A stretch of DNA of 64,000 bases from Phytoactinopolyspora alkaliphila (GCF_010550695.1 NZ_JAAGOB010000001.1:186001-250000), one strand, 5' to 3'. Shown: positions 17,427 to 27,365, numbered from the stretch's first letter. Notes: generated from the sequence alone by a model not told the origin. Made by a program: numbers and translations.

Positions 17427-19207
17427 GCGCGTCCTCCAGGCTGGGCGATGCCGGCCACGACGGCGCCCTGCGGACCATCCGGCGCGGCATCGCGCTGTCG
17501 CCGGAGATGGTCCGCGGCCTTCCGCTGACCCTGTCCATCGCCGCCGTGGCGACCGCCGGACGCGTGATCGTGCCGATCGCCGTGCAGCAGACCATCGACC
17601 GCGGCCTGAACGCTCGCGGCGGTACCGACCTCACGTTCGTGCGGTGGATGCTTCTCGTGGCGGCGCTGGGCATCGCCGTCACGGTGACGGCGGCCTTCTT
17701 CACCAACGTCCGTGTGTTCCGGGCCAGCGAGGCCGGCTTGGCGACCTTGCGAACCACCGGTTTCCGGCACGTGCACGACCTGTCAGTCCTGACGCAGAAC
17801 ACCGAGCGCCGTGGCGCCCTGGTGGCTCGCGTCACCACGGACGTCGACACCATTTCGCAGTTCGTGCAGTGGGGTGGGCTGTTCCTGCTGCTCAACATCG
17901 GCCAGCTGATGATCGCCACGGTCATCATGGCGTTCTACTCGTGGCAGCTGACCATCCTGGTCTGGGTCACATTCCTGCCGTTCTTTCTCGCCTTGCGCTG
18001 GTTCCAGCGGATGCTGTCGGCCGCGTTCATGAAGGTGCGCGAACGGGTCGGCATCATGCTGGGGGCCATCTCGGAATCGGTCGTCGGCGCGCAGGCTGTG
18101 CGGGCCTACTCGATCGAGGCCAGGACGCAGCAGCGCATCGACCACGCCGTCGAGCAGCACCGGGTGGCGGCCACCAAGGCGCAGCGGCTCGCCGCGATGA
18201 CGTTCTCCACCGGAGAGATCGTGGCGGGCATCGCCAACGCCGCCGTCGTGGTCGTAGGCGTCTACCTGGGCATCGCCGGCGACATCACCCTCGGCCAGCT
18301 GCTGGCCTTCATCTTTCTGGTCACGCTTTTCGTCGCCCCCGTCCAGGTCGGCACGGAGGTGCTCAGCGAGGCGCAGAACGCCATCGCGGGCTGGCGGCGC
18401 GTGCTGGAGGTCCTGGACACACCGGCCGATGTCGCGGATCCGGGTGACGCCGGCACCACGCTGCCGCGCGGACCCATCGACGTCAGCTTCGAGAACGTCT
18501 CGTACGCGTATCCGGACGGTCCCACCGTCCTCAAGGACGTGAACGTCGACATCCCGCCGCGTACCCGGCTGGCCGTCGTCGGCGAGACCGGATCCGGTAA
18601 GACCACCTTCGCCAAGCTGCTGACCCGGCTGATGGACCCGGCCACCGGGCGGGTGCTGATCGACGGCGTGGACCTGCGCCAGATCCGGTTCTCGTCGCTG
18701 CGCCGCAGGGTGGTGATGGTGCCCCAGGAGGGATTCTTGTTCGACGACACGCTGGCGGCCAACCTGCGCTTCGGCCGTCCCGAGGCCACGGACGACGATC
18801 TCTGGCTGGCCATCACCGAGCTAGGGCTGGCCGAATGGGTGGAGTCGCTGCCGGGCGGCCTGGACACACCCGTGGGGCAGCGTGGCGAGTCGCTCTCATC
18901 GGGGGAACGGCAGCTGGTGGCGCTGGCCCGGGCCTACCTCACCGATCCCGACCTTCTGGTTCTCGACGAGGCCACCAGTGCCGTCGACCCGGCCACAGAG
19001 GTCCGTCTGGCTCGTGCCCTCGAGGGCATCTCCCGCGGGCGTACGTCGGTGACCATCGCCCACCGCCTGTCCACCGCGGAAGCCGCCGACGAGGTGTTCG
19101 TCTTCGACGCCGGGCGCCTCGTCGAACGCGGCCGGCACGCCACTCTGGTGCAGTCCGGCGGGGTGTACAGCAAGCTGCACTCCGCCTGGATGACCCAGTC
19201 CCGGTGA
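17423..19207 (+). CDS. ABC exporter half-transporter, catalytic partner
   Basis: A 594-residue membrane/NBD fusion that should pair with the preceding protein. Here Walker A (GETGSGKTT), Walker B (LLVLDEATSAVD) and H-loop (TIAHRLST) are intact, but the signature is SLSSGERQ instead of LSGGQ. In a head-to-tail dimer this weak signature would face the degenerate Walker site of the partner, leaving one good and one poor ATP site, as described for TM287/288 and BmrCD. It starts at ATG 17423 overlapping the upstream stop. A stem-loop overlaps its own stop codon, and a convergent lipoprotein gene follows. Confidence 0.88.
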   Translation: MSASSRLGDAGHDGALRTIRRGIALSPEMVRGLPLTLSIAAVATAGRVIVPIAVQQTIDRGLNARGGTDLTFVRWMLLVAALGIAVTVTAAFFTNVRVFRASEAGLATLRTTGFRHVHDLSVLTQNTERRGALVARVTTDVDTISQFVQWGGLFLLLNIGQLMIATVIMAFYSWQLTILVWVTFLPFFLALRWFQRMLSAAFMKVRERVGIMLGAISESVVGAQAVRAYSIEARTQQRIDHAVEQHRVAATKAQRLAAMTFSTGEIVAGIANAAVVVVGVYLGIAGDITLGQLLAFIFLVTLFVAPVQVGTEVLSEAQNAIAGWRRVLEVLDTPADVADPGDAGTTLPRGPIDVSFENVSYAYPDGPTVLKDVNVDIPPRTRLAVVGETGSGKTTFAKLLTRLMDPATGRVLIDGVDLRQIRFSSLRRRVVMVPQEGFLFDDTLAANLRFGRPEATDDDLWLAITELGLAEWVESLPGGLDTPVGQRGESLSSGERQLVALARAYLTDPDLLVLDEATSAVDPATEVRLARALEGISRGRTSVTIAHRLSTAEAADEVFVFDAGRLVERGRHATLVQSGGVYSKLHSAWMTQSR

Positions 19208-19232
19208 TCACTCGAACGGCGTGATCACCGGG
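19200..19232. terminator. Stem-loop between convergent genes
   Basis: Eleven-nt arms CCCGGTGATCA and TGATCACCGGG with an 11-nt loop. The left arm contains the TGA stop of the ABC exporter; the minus-strand lipoprotein gene ends at 19262. There is no U-run, so it would be an actinobacterial-type terminator serving both strands. Confidence 0.6.
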
Positions 19233-19261
19233 TCACGTCCCCGGCGAGGGGATTGGTCCGC

Positions 19262-19786
19262 TCAGCGGTTGGCGCCCTCAAGGCTGCCGGTCACGGCGCC
19301 CGAGGGGTCGTACACGAGGCAGACGAGGTCGCGGTCCTCCTCGGACTCCCAGCCTTCCTGCGAGGGTGAGAGGTAGTAGATGGCCAGGTCGGATTCCTCG
19401 TAGGCCATGCCGACGAAGTCCTCGAACGCCGGCACACAAGTCTCCTCGGCCTGAGCTTCCACCGTCTCCTGGTCGGGGAACTCGTCGGAGACGATCTCCT
19501 GGATGAGGTAGACCTGCTGCTGGTACTCCTGATCACAGGGGATGATGTCGACTTCCTGGACTTCCTCGGCGGACGAGATCTCCCCGATGCAGTCGCCTTC
19601 CTGGATGTCGAAGATGCTCGCACCCTCGACGATTTCGCTCACCTCTCCGGTCTCCTGGTCCCGTTCCGGCTCGTCGTCCCCACCGAATAGGTCTTCGACG
19701 GCCGAACAGCCGGTGACCGTGAGAACCACCGCGGCGCCGAGTGCCACGGCGCGGACGGCATGGGCGGTTCGGGTAGTGCGTGCCAC
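19262..19786 (-). CDS. Septum formation-like lipoprotein
   Basis: A 174-residue secreted lipoprotein. A hydrophobic signal ends in the lipobox LTVTGC with Cys27; a short acidic linker (GGDDEPERDQETGEVSE) leads into a domain with the GDCI, IPCDQEYQQQVY and CLVYDP segments, resembling the actinobacterial septum formation family. Four cysteines after the lipobox could form two disulfides. GTG 19786 is preferred over ATG 19813 because AAGGAG lies 7 nt before it and the signal peptide is then of normal length. It is monocistronic, divergent from hisI. A role in division is a family name only. Confidence 0.65.
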   Translation of the reverse strand: MARTTRTAHAVRAVALGAAVVLTVTGCSAVEDLFGGDDEPERDQETGEVSEIVEGASIFDIQEGDCIGEISSAEEVQEVDIIPCDQEYQQQVYLIQEIVSDEFPDQETVEAQAEETCVPAFEDFVGMAYEESDLAIYYLSPSQEGWESEEDRDLVCLVYDPSGAVTGSLEGANR

Positions 19787-19826
19787 AGAAGCGCTCCTTG
19801 TCAGATCAATCATTCGAACCCCGGAA

Positions 19827-19846
19827 CGGTACCGGATCCGTTACCG
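19827..19846. promoter_or_regulatory. Operator-like palindrome upstream of lipoprotein gene and hisI
   Basis: The 20-nt sequence CGGTACCGGATCCGTTACCG is symmetric about GATC with one mismatched pair. It sits in the 220-bp divergent gap, 41 nt upstream of the lipoprotein start. No known regulator motif was matched. Confidence 0.3.
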
Positions 19847-20006
19847 GACCGGCCGGGAAACAGCATCGCGAGCCTGAACAGGCCACCCGCCGGACAGCGT
19901 TTCCCGGCCCGGTGACGGGCCACAGCCTATCCGGTGAGGGTTGCCGGCGACTCCCGGTAGACCGGGGTGGGGGCGGCGTATCCGGTCGTCGGGCAGAATG
20001 GGCGTC

Positions 20007-20372
20007 ATGCCTGGTCTCTCATCCGCTGTCACCGATCGGCTGTCACGCACGCCGGACGGGCTCGTACCGGCTGTCGTGCAGCAGCATGACACCGGCGAGG
20101 TGCTCATGCTCGCCTGGATGGACGACGAGGCGCTGCGCCGCACCCTTGCCACCGGGCAGGCGACGTACTGGAGCCGAAGCCGTCGCGAGTACTGGGTGAA
20201 AGGCGAGACCTCAGGGCACCGGCAGGCCGTCCGGGAGGTCCGGCTGGACTGTGACGGCGACACCATCCTGCTGAAGGTCGACCAGACGGGGCCCGCGTGT
20301 CACACCGGGACCCGGACGTGCTTCGACGACGGACTGATCACACCGAACGCCGCTACCGAGGAGGCGTCGTGA
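20007..20372 (+). CDS. hisI: Phosphoribosyl-AMP cyclohydrolase
   Basis: Opens the purine ring of PR-AMP in histidine synthesis. The 121-residue, monofunctional protein (no HisE domain) shows [38 protein letters not shown], the metal-binding [11 protein letters not shown] and the zinc cysteines in [15 protein letters not shown] 20007 is chosen to fit family length; CAGAAT lies 7 nt upstream, resembling the leaderless promoters seen elsewhere. Its stop overlaps the trpE start, joining histidine and tryptophan genes in one transcription unit, as is common in actinobacteria. Confidence 0.95.
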   Translation: MPGLSSAVTDRLSRTPDGLVPAVVQQHDTGEVLMLAWMDDEALRRTLATGQATYWSRSRREYWVKGETSGHRQAVREVRLDCDGDTILLKVDQTGPACHTGTRTCFDDGLITPNAATEEAS

Positions 20373-21919
20373 CCACCGCGGGCACGGACGGGCTGGCCGT
20401 CACACCAGATCTTGAGGCGTTCCGGGTGCTGGCCAAGGAACGCCGTGTCGTCCCGGTGGTGCGCCGGTTGCTCGCAGACGCGGAGACGCCGGTGGGCGTA
20501 TACCGCAAGCTCGCCGGAGACCGTCCCGGCACGTTCCTGCTCGAGTCGGCCGAACACGGCGGCGTGTGGTCGCGTTACTCGTTCATCGGCGCCGACTCGG
20601 CGGCCATCCTCACCGAGCGCGACGGTGAAGCCGTGTGGCACGGCAACCCGCCCGTGGGGCTGCCGTCGGGAGGTAACCCCTGGGAGGCCCTGGCCGGCAC
20701 GTTGGAGGCGCTGCGGACCGCGCACCTGCCGGATCTGCCGCCGCTCACCGGTGGCCTGGTCGGGTTCGTCTCCTACGACGCCGTCCGCAGGCTTGAGCGG
20801 CTTCCGGATGACACGGTCGATGACCTCGGGCTGCCCGAGATGTCCTTTCTGCTGGCTACCGACATCGCGGTGCTGGACCACGAACAGGGCACCGTGCTGC
20901 TGGTCGCCAACGCGGTGAACTGGGACAACCGCGACGAGCGGGTCGACGAGGCCTGGCGCGACGCCGTGGCACGGCTCGAGCGGATGACCGCGCGGCTGGC
21001 CGAGCCCACGCCGTCGTCGGTGAATCCGTACGTGCCGGACATGCTTCCGGCGCATCACAGCCGTACGCCCAAGGCGGAGTTCCTGGCCGCGGTGGAGCAC
21101 GCCAAGGAGGAGATCCACGCCGGTGAGGCGTTCCAGGTGGTGGTGTCCCAGCGGTTCGAGGCGGAGACACGCGCTGAGCCTCTTGATGTCTACCGGGTGC
21201 TGCGGCGAGACAACCCGAGCCCGTACATGTACCTTCTCCGGTTCCCCGGTCGCAACGGCGACGACGACGGCGCCTTCTCGGTGGTCGGCTCGAGCCCTGA
21301 AGCCCTGGTCAAGGTGGAAGGCGACCGGGTGATGACCCACCCCATCGCCGGGACCCGGTGGCGCGGCGAGACGCCCGAGGCCGACGCCGCGCTCGCCGCT
21401 GAGCTGCTGGCTGATCCGAAGGAACGTGCCGAGCACCTGATGCTCGTGGACCTGTCCCGCAACGACCTCGGCCGGGTGTGCGCCCCCGGCAGCGTCGAGG
21501 TGGTGGACTTCATGTCCGTGCGCCGCTACAGCCACGTGATGCACATCGAATCGACCGTGGTCGGCCGGCTTCAGGAGGAGCGGACGTCGCTCGATGTCCT
21601 GGCCGCGTGTTTCCCGGCAGGGACGCTCTCCGGCGCGCCGAAAGTGCGGGCGATGGAGATCATCGAGAAGCTGGAACCCACCAGGCGCGGTGTGTACGGC
21701 GGCGTGGTCGGCTACCTGGATTTCGCGGGCGACCTCGACGTCGCCATCGCCATCCGCACCGCTCTGATCCGCGCCGGCCGGGCGTATGTCCAGGCCGGTG
21801 GTGGCATCGTGGCCGACTCCGACGCAGAGGCGGAGTGGACCGAGTCCAGGAACAAGGCGGCTGCTGCCCTCCGGGCCGTCGCCATCGCCGACGCGATGCG
21901 CCCGCTCGCGGACTCATGA
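20369..21919 (+). CDS. trpE: Anthranilate synthase component I
   Basis: Converts chorismate to anthranilate with a glutaminase partner (TrpG, not in this window). The 516 residues include the N-terminal feedback motif [20 protein letters not shown], in which LLES is the tryptophan-sensing element, and the chorismate-binding core: [52 protein letters not shown] and [16 protein letters not shown] 20369 overlaps the hisI stop and follows a strong GAGGAGG. The pathway is probably feedback-inhibited by tryptophan. A membrane-protein gene overlaps its stop. Confidence 0.97.
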   Translation: MTTAGTDGLAVTPDLEAFRVLAKERRVVPVVRRLLADAETPVGVYRKLAGDRPGTFLLESAEHGGVWSRYSFIGADSAAILTERDGEAVWHGNPPVGLPSGGNPWEALAGTLEALRTAHLPDLPPLTGGLVGFVSYDAVRRLERLPDDTVDDLGLPEMSFLLATDIAVLDHEQGTVLLVANAVNWDNRDERVDEAWRDAVARLERMTARLAEPTPSSVNPYVPDMLPAHHSRTPKAEFLAAVEHAKEEIHAGEAFQVVVSQRFEAETRAEPLDVYRVLRRDNPSPYMYLLRFPGRNGDDDGAFSVVGSSPEALVKVEGDRVMTHPIAGTRWRGETPEADAALAAELLADPKERAEHLMLVDLSRNDLGRVCAPGSVEVVDFMSVRRYSHVMHIESTVVGRLQEERTSLDVLAACFPAGTLSGAPKVRAMEIIEKLEPTRRGVYGGVVGYLDFAGDLDVAIAIRTALIRAGRAYVQAGGGIVADSDAEAEWTESRNKAAAALRAVAIADAMRPLADS

Positions 21920-22524
21920 GCCGGCCGATGCGGCGCGAGTATCTGGGCACGCTGCTCCTCCTGGCGGCCGGTGGGGTTCTAGGACTGGTGTCGGCCGGAC
22001 GGTCGTGGGCGATGGTGCACCTCCGGACGTCGTTTGCCGAGTCGTCCACCGCGGTCTCCGGCAACGATCTCGCGCCCTTGGTATCCGCGGTGCCGCTGGT
22101 GGCGTTGGCCGCGGTGGTCCTGGTTCCGGCGGTGCGCGGAGCCGGCCGGCGCGTGGCAGGTGGCCTGCTGGTCCTCCTCGCCGGTGCCGCGATCGCCGCG
22201 ACGGTTGTTGTGGCGGCGGATTTGCGCGGACGGGTACGGCAGTGGGTACTCGACGCGCCCGGCCAGTCCGATTCGGTGGTCGAGGTCACCACGTATCCGG
22301 CCTGGCCGGCCCTGGTGATGCTCGGTTCCGTCATGGTCGCCGTGGCGGGCGGGCTGATCGCCTTACGCGGGCCGGCCTGGCCTGGGATGGGATCGCGGTA
22401 CGAACGTCCGGGCAGTGCGCGAGGCACGGGCCGGCAGCCGAAGGAGCTGGACACCACGCAATCCAAGCCGAATCCGGCCGAGGCGTGGGACGCTCTGGAC
22501 CGGGGCGACGACCCGACTGCGTAA
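21916..22524 (+). CDS. Trp biosynthesis-associated membrane protein (TIGR02234-like)
   Basis: A 202-residue integral membrane protein with about four hydrophobic segments (roughly residues 9-27, 50-67, 74-93 and 121-140) and a hydrophilic C-terminal tail. The position directly after trpE with an ATGA overlap, and the N-terminal [10 protein letters not shown] pattern followed by GRSW, match the actinobacterial family named for its place in the trp operon. The molecular role is unknown; tryptophan or precursor transport has been guessed for the family. Confidence 0.8.
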   Translation: MSRPMRREYLGTLLLLAAGGVLGLVSAGRSWAMVHLRTSFAESSTAVSGNDLAPLVSAVPLVALAAVVLVPAVRGAGRRVAGGLLVLLAGAAIAATVVVAADLRGRVRQWVLDAPGQSDSVVEVTTYPAWPALVMLGSVMVAVAGGLIALRGPAWPGMGSRYERPGSARGTGRQPKELDTTQSKPNPAEAWDALDRGDDPTA

Positions 22525-22620
22525 CGCACACGCCATCCGGCACAATAGGGGGAGACCGAACGCGCGCACGGATTGGCGGACATCGCGATCCGCTGCCGTC
22601 ACATCCTTCAAGGAGGCGGA

Positions 22621-22869
22621 ATGGCCAGCAACAGCCACGGCCACACCCCGGCGGCCTGGACAGCCGTCATCATCATCCTGGCCGGGTTCGTGGTGGCTGC
22701 CATTGGTGTCATGACGCTGACCTGGCAGGTGTTCTGGTTCGGTGGTGTCGGCCTGATCGTGCTCGGAGGCATCGTCGGCAAGGTGATGCAGATGATGGGA
22801 CTCGGGCAGACCACTCGCCCGGGCTCGTCGGAGGACGCGTCGGTGCCGGCTGAGGGCAGAAGCGGGTAA
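22621..22869 (+). CDS. HGxxPAAW-motif small membrane protein
   Basis: An 82-residue protein with two closely spaced hydrophobic helices (about residues 14-32 and 36-54) and the family-naming motif HGHTPAAW at residues 7-14. The start ATG 22621 has a near-perfect Shine-Dalgarno site, AAGGAGG, 5 nt upstream. Such proteins occur in actinobacterial trp operons between trpE and trpC; the function is unknown. The glycine-rich hairpin GGVGLIVLGGIVGKV suggests helix packing or oligomerisation. Confidence 0.8.
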   Translation: MASNSHGHTPAAWTAVIIILAGFVVAAIGVMTLTWQVFWFGGVGLIVLGGIVGKVMQMMGLGQTTRPGSSEDASVPAEGRSG

Positions 22870-22871
22870 CC

Positions 22872-23249
22872 GTGATCGGCGGCCGCGGTGCCGTGGCGGC
22901 GGGTCGGCCCACTGGGCGCCCGGCGTCGATCTCCGTTGCCGGGGTCACGCTGGACACGTCGCAACGCCGTGTCGTCGGTGACGCGTTGCGCCATGACGTG
23001 CCGCTTACGCCGTTGCAGACGGCCGTGCTCGCCCATCTGATGAGCCGCGCGGGCGAGGTGTGCTCGCGGCAGGACCTGATGCGAGACGCGCTCGGGTATC
23101 CGAATGCCGTGGGGTCGAGGACCATCGACGTTCATGTGGCGACGCTGCGCAGCAAGCTTGACGGAGCGCTGCGGATCCGGGCCGTGCGCGGCGTGGGCTA
23201 CGCCCTGGAACGCCCCGCGGTCACCGAACGCTCCGATGACGGAGAGTGA
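22872..23249 (+). CDS. Stand-alone winged-helix (OmpR/PhoB C-terminal type) DNA-binding protein
   Basis: A 125-residue protein with an unstructured N-terminus (about 20 residues) and one winged-helix domain of the response-regulator output type: GVTLDTSQRRVV, LTPLQTAVLAHLMSRAGEVCSRQDLM, the recognition helix SRTIDVHVATLRSKL and the wing RAVRGVGYAL. No receiver domain precedes it. It starts at GTG 22872, two nt after the stop of the HGxxPAAW gene, so it belongs to the trp operon. It could regulate trp or his genes without phosphorylation; targets are unknown. Confidence 0.8.
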   Translation: MIGGRGAVAAGRPTGRPASISVAGVTLDTSQRRVVGDALRHDVPLTPLQTAVLAHLMSRAGEVCSRQDLMRDALGYPNAVGSRTIDVHVATLRSKLDGALRIRAVRGVGYALERPAVTERSDDGE

Positions 23250-23456
23250 GGGAGCACCGGTCGGCTGCCGGGCTTCGGGTACCCTCCGTCCCGTCTGCAC
23301 CCGGGCCGAGCAGTGCCGCTGGCCTGCGGATCTTCGTCACGCCGTGGGCCGAGGCAGGGGGTGCGGGGGAGCGCCCCAGCGCCCCTGGCTACTCTGGAGC
23401 AGCCGGAGCACGACCCACAGATGTCGCCATGCAGGCACAACCAGCGGAGGGCAAGG

Positions 23457-24263
23457 GTGAGCGTACTCGAGGAGATCCTCGACGGTGTCCGCGCCGACCT
23501 CGCCGCACGGCAGGAACGGACGCCGCTGGACGAGCTGAAGGCGCTCGCGTCGAAGCAGCCAGCAGCGCACGACCCGTTGCCGAGACTGCGGTCCTCGGGG
23601 GTGGCGGTGATCGCGGAGGTGAAACGCTCGAGCCCTTCCAGAGGTTCTCTCGCCGAGATCTCGGATCCGGCCGCGCTGGCCGGTGACTACGAGTCCGGCG
23701 GAGCCGCCGCCATCAGCGTGCTGACCGAGGAGCGACGCTTCGGCGGCACCCTGGACGATTTGCGGGCCGTGCGGGCGTCGGTCGATGTTCCAGTGCTGCG
23801 TAAGGATTTCATCGTCAGCAGCTACCAGCTGTGGGAGGCACGCGCCTACGGTGCTGACCTCGCCCTGCTGATCGTGGCGGCCCTGGAGCAGAACGCGCTG
23901 ATCAGCCTGATCGAGCGCGCCGAGTCGATCGGCCTCACCCCGCTGGTCGAGGCGCACACCGAGGACGAGGTCAAACGCGCTGCCGACGCCGGCGCACGGA
24001 TCATCGGCGTCAACGCCCGCGACCTCGCCACGCTCGAAGTGGACACGCGGACATTCCACCGGCTTTCCCCGCTGATCCCGGACGGCGTCGTCCGGATCGC
24101 CGAGTCCGGCGTGCGCGGGCCGCACGACGTCATCGAGCTGGGTCAGGACGGCGCCGACGCGGTTCTCGTCGGCGAGACCCTGGTCACCGGCAGGGATCCC
24201 CGCAGCGCCGTCGCGGATCTGGTGGCGGCCGGAGCGCACCCGGCGTTGAACAACCGCCAGTAG
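23457..24263 (+). CDS. trpC: Indole-3-glycerol phosphate synthase
   Basis: Cyclises CdRP to indoleglycerol phosphate. The 268 residues carry the catalytic elements [11 protein letters not shown] (Lys), [12 protein letters not shown] (Lys), [13 protein letters not shown] (Glu), [13 protein letters not shown] (Asn) and [10 protein letters not shown], with a terminal phosphate loop at [13 protein letters not shown] 23457 follows GGAGG at 6 nt. TACTCT at 23390-23395 could be a -10 box for a separate transcript. Downstream lies a stem-loop and then trpB. TrpD is not found between trpE and trpC. Confidence 0.95.
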   Translation: MSVLEEILDGVRADLAARQERTPLDELKALASKQPAAHDPLPRLRSSGVAVIAEVKRSSPSRGSLAEISDPAALAGDYESGGAAAISVLTEERRFGGTLDDLRAVRASVDVPVLRKDFIVSSYQLWEARAYGADLALLIVAALEQNALISLIERAESIGLTPLVEAHTEDEVKRAADAGARIIGVNARDLATLEVDTRTFHRLSPLIPDGVVRIAESGVRGPHDVIELGQDGADAVLVGETLVTGRDPRSAVADLVAAGAHPALNNRQ

Positions 24264-24271
24264 TGAGGAAC

Positions 24272-24309
24272 GTCGCCCAGGAAAAGGAGTAGCACTCCTC
24301 CCGGGCGAC
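24272..24309 (+). promoter_or_regulatory. Stem-loop between trpC and trpB
   Basis: Nested pairing: GTCGCCC (24272-24278) with GGGCGAC (24303-24309), and GGAGT with ACTCC around an AGC loop. It ends 1 nt before ATG 24311 and hides a GGAG that could otherwise act as a ribosome site. It may be an intercistronic processing or attenuation structure. Confidence 0.4.
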
Positions 24310-24337
24310 TATGAAGACCACCTCGAGGGAGTCAGTG

Positions 24338-25603
24338 GTGAGCTCGACCAGACATCCGCAACAGGATTCGCCGGCCGGCCGGCCGGGGCGGTTCGGGCCG
24401 TACGGCGGCCGGTACGTTCCTGAGGCACTCATCGCGGCGCTCGACGAGCTTGACCGGGAGTACCAGTCGGCCGCTGTCGATCCAGCGTTCCAGTCGGAGC
24501 TCGACGGCCTGCTGAAGTCCTACAGCGGGCGTCCCACGCCGGTCACCGAGGTAGCCAGGTTCAGTGCCGAAGCGGCCTCCGGTGCCCGGGTGCTCCTGAA
24601 ACGGGAAGACCTCAACCACACCGGGTCGCACAAGATCAACAACGTGCTTGGGCAAGCGCTGCTGACCAGACGCATCGGCAAGAAGCGGGTGATCGCTGAG
24701 ACCGGCGCCGGCCAGCACGGCGTAGCCACCGCCACGGCGGCCGCGCTGATGGGGCTGGAGTGCGTCATCTACATGGGCGAGGAGGACACCCGTAGGCAGG
24801 CGCTCAACGTCGCCCGGATGGAGCTCCTCGGCGCCACGGTGGTGCCTGTCTCCACCGGATCCAAGACGTTGAAGGACGCCATCAACGAGGCCCTGCGGGA
24901 CTGGGTGACCAACGTCGACACCACGAACTACGTCTTCGGCACGGTCGCCGGGCCGCACCCGTTTCCCACGCTCGTCCGTGACCTTCAGCGCATCATCGGC
25001 GTCGAAGCGCGCCAGCAGGTTCTGGAGCTCACCGGGGCGCTGCCGGACGCGGTCGCGGCGTGTGTCGGCGGGGGTTCCAACGCGATCGGGATCTTCCACG
25101 CCTTCGTCGAGGACACCGACGTCGCGCTCTACGGCTTCGAGGCAGGCGGCGACGGCGTGGCCAGCGGACGGCACGCCTCCACCATCAGCGCGGGGTCACC
25201 GGGCGTGCTCCACGGCGCTCGCTCGTACCTGCTGCAGGACGAGTTCGGCCAGACGATCGAGTCGCACTCCATCTCGGCCGGGCTGGACTACCCCGGCGTG
25301 GGACCGGAGCACTCCTGGCTCAGTGACATCGGCCGCGCCGTCTACGAGCCCATCGACGACGCCGAGGCGATGGAGGCGTTCCGGCTGCTCTGCCGCACCG
25401 AGGGGATCATCCCCGCCATCGAGAGCGCGCATGCGCTGGCCGGCGCGCGCAAGCTCGGCGCCCGGCTCGGAGAGGGCGCCGTGATCCTGGTCAACCTGTC
25501 CGGGCGTGGTGACAAGGACGTGGACACCGCGGCGCGGTGGTTCGGCTTACTGGACTCCGGCGGGGCACCGGGATCCGACAGCGGGACGGGAGACGAGAAG
25601 TGA
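24338..25603 (+). CDS. trpB: Tryptophan synthase beta chain
   Basis: PLP enzyme that joins indole and serine to make tryptophan. Clear motifs: [13 protein letters not shown] at the N-terminus, [16 protein letters not shown] with the PLP lysine, [20 protein letters not shown], the GGGSNAIG phosphate loop, and LSGRGDKD at the end. The start is uncertain: GTG 24338 has GAGGGAG 6 nt upstream and is preferred, while ATG 24311 would add nine residues right after the stem-loop. The stop overlaps the trpA start (GTGA), coupling alpha and beta subunits. Confidence 0.96.
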   Translation: MSSTRHPQQDSPAGRPGRFGPYGGRYVPEALIAALDELDREYQSAAVDPAFQSELDGLLKSYSGRPTPVTEVARFSAEAASGARVLLKREDLNHTGSHKINNVLGQALLTRRIGKKRVIAETGAGQHGVATATAAALMGLECVIYMGEEDTRRQALNVARMELLGATVVPVSTGSKTLKDAINEALRDWVTNVDTTNYVFGTVAGPHPFPTLVRDLQRIIGVEARQQVLELTGALPDAVAACVGGGSNAIGIFHAFVEDTDVALYGFEAGGDGVASGRHASTISAGSPGVLHGARSYLLQDEFGQTIESHSISAGLDYPGVGPEHSWLSDIGRAVYEPIDDAEAMEAFRLLCRTEGIIPAIESAHALAGARKLGARLGEGAVILVNLSGRGDKDVDTAARWFGLLDSGGAPGSDSGTGDEK

Positions 25604-26397
25604 GTGCGTCGGTAGCGTTCGAGAGGGCGCGCTCGGAGGAGCGTGCGGCCCTGGTCGGTTATCTCCCGGCCGGGTATCCGAGTGTCGCGGGCGCGGTGGA
25701 CGTGCTGAAGGCGATGGTCGACGCGGGTGTGGACGTGGTCGAGGTGGGGCTTCCGTACAGCGATCCGCTCATGGACGGGCCGGTGATCCAGACCGCCGTC
25801 GAGGCTGCCTTGCGTGCCGGCGCCAACACGACGGACGTCCTGCGCACCGTCGAGGCGGTGGCGGCGACGGGCACGCCCACGCTGGTGATGTCGTACTGGA
25901 ACCCGATCGACCGGTACGGGCCTGAGCGGTTCAGCCGTGACCTGGCCGCGGCGGGTGGGGCGGGCGTCATCACCCCGGACATCATCCCGGACGACGCCGA
26001 GGAGTGGCTTCCGGTGGCCCGTTCCCAGGACCTCGACACCGTCTTCCTGGTCGCGCCGTCGTCCACGGACAAGCGCATCGCGCTGACCACGGAGGCGTGC
26101 CGCGGTTTTGTCTACGCCGCCTCGACGATGGGTGTCACCGGCACCCGTGACCAGGTCGGCGACGCGGCCGCGGACCTCGTCGCTCGCACCCGGAAGACGA
26201 CGGCCTTGCCGGTGGCGGTGGGGCTCGGCGTATCCAATGCGGACCAGGCGGCCGAGGTGGCGAATTTCGCGGACGGTGTCATCGTCGGTTCGGCTTTCGT
26301 GCGATGCCTCCTCGACGCGGACAGTCCCGCGGACGGGGTGCGCGCGGCCGGGGAGCTGGCCGGCCAGCTGTCTTCCGGCGTTCGCCGGCAAGCGTGA
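25600..26397 (+). CDS. trpA: Tryptophan synthase alpha chain
   Basis: Cleaves indoleglycerol phosphate to indole, which is channelled to TrpB. The 265-residue barrel shows the catalytic Glu and Asp in [18 protein letters not shown], the [10 protein letters not shown] segment, the flexible loop at [11 protein letters not shown] and the phosphate site [10 protein letters not shown] and [14 protein letters not shown] 25600 overlaps the trpB stop by 4 nt. This ends the trp operon; a thiol-disulfide protein follows after 122 nt. Confidence 0.96.
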   Translation: MSASVAFERARSEERAALVGYLPAGYPSVAGAVDVLKAMVDAGVDVVEVGLPYSDPLMDGPVIQTAVEAALRAGANTTDVLRTVEAVAATGTPTLVMSYWNPIDRYGPERFSRDLAAAGGAGVITPDIIPDDAEEWLPVARSQDLDTVFLVAPSSTDKRIALTTEACRGFVYAASTMGVTGTRDQVGDAAADLVARTRKTTALPVAVGLGVSNADQAAEVANFADGVIVGSAFVRCLLDADSPADGVRAAGELAGQLSSGVRRQA

Positions 26398-26519
26398 CCG
26401 ATCTGTGATTTTCGGCGGGGAACTCGCCTGCGTCGCGTGAAAGTTGTACCGTCGTCGACGGCTTTCGTTGCGGCAGCGCAACGCGCACGGTCAATCATGT
26501 CATCCGAAAGAGGCAGCTG

Positions 26520-27350
26520 ATGAGCACCAAGAAGGCGGAGGCCCGGGAACGGGTCAAGGCGATGCGTGAGGAGCAGGCGCGCAAGGACCGCGCCAGGGAG
26601 CGCACCATGCGTCTGGGCATCGCGGCCGCGGTGCTGGTGGGCGTGGCGATCATCGCTATCGCGGTGATCAGTAGCCGCGGAGGCGACGAGGACGGGACTG
26701 TGGCCGTTCCCGAGAACGCCTCCCAGGTGGAGGGCGACAACGGGATCGTCGTGGGCGATGCGGACGCGCCGGTGACGATTGAGAACTGGATGGACTTCCG
26801 CTGCCCCCACTGCCAGACCTTCGAGCAGGCTAACGGAGCCCAGATCGACCAGTGGGTCGAGGCGGGTGAGGCCAGGGTGATCTATCACCCGGTGACCTAC
26901 ACCGGCGGTGTCCAGTCGACCCGGGCCAACAACGCGCTCGCGTGCGCCGCTGATGAGGGCATGGCGAAGGAGTTCATAAGCGAGGCCTTCGCCAGGTTCC
27001 AGGCATGGTCCAACAACCAGCTGGTCAGCCTCGGTGACGACATCGGCATCGGAGGCGACTACGCCAGCTGCGTGCGTGATGGCACCTACGACGCGTGGTC
27101 CACATCGGTGACCGACTCTGCCCGTGAGGCCCAGATCGGTGGCACGCCGACGATCTTCGTCAACGGTGAGCTGGTGGACAACCCCACGCCGGACATGCTC
27201 GCCGCCGCCGTGGAAGCCGCCGCGAGCGGCGAGCCGGCCGACGAGGGCGCCTCCGAGGAGGATGGCGCCGAGGATGAAGAAGCCGCCGACGAGGGAAGCG
27301 GCGCCGAGGAGAACACGGACGAAGAAGACACCGGGGCCGATGAGGACTAG
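26520..27350 (+). CDS. Membrane-anchored DsbA-like thiol-disulfide oxidoreductase
   Basis: A 276-residue protein with a charged N-terminus predicted to be cytoplasmic (residues 1-31), one membrane helix (about 32-51) and an extracytoplasmic thioredoxin-fold domain with the active site C95-P-H-C98 (FRCPHCQTF) and the cis-proline loop GGTPTIFVNG. The last 45 residues are almost all Glu, Asp, Ala and Gly, an unusually acidic tail. The layout matches actinobacterial DsbA/MdbA-like proteins that oxidise secreted proteins. A GAGG site precedes ATG 26520. lgt follows 27 nt later but has its own leaderless promoter. Confidence 0.85.
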   Translation: MSTKKAEARERVKAMREEQARKDRARERTMRLGIAAAVLVGVAIIAIAVISSRGGDEDGTVAVPENASQVEGDNGIVVGDADAPVTIENWMDFRCPHCQTFEQANGAQIDQWVEAGEARVIYHPVTYTGGVQSTRANNALACAADEGMAKEFISEAFARFQAWSNNQLVSLGDDIGIGGDYASCVRDGTYDAWSTSVTDSAREAQIGGTPTIFVNGELVDNPTPDMLAAAVEAAASGEPADEGASEEDGAEDEEAADEGSGAEENTDEEDTGADED

Positions 27351-27365
27351 CCCGGGCTCACCCGC

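Noticed and set aside
23250-23456. trp leader peptide for attenuation before trpC
   Set aside because: No short frame with clustered Trp codons and no paired terminator/antiterminator could be made out.
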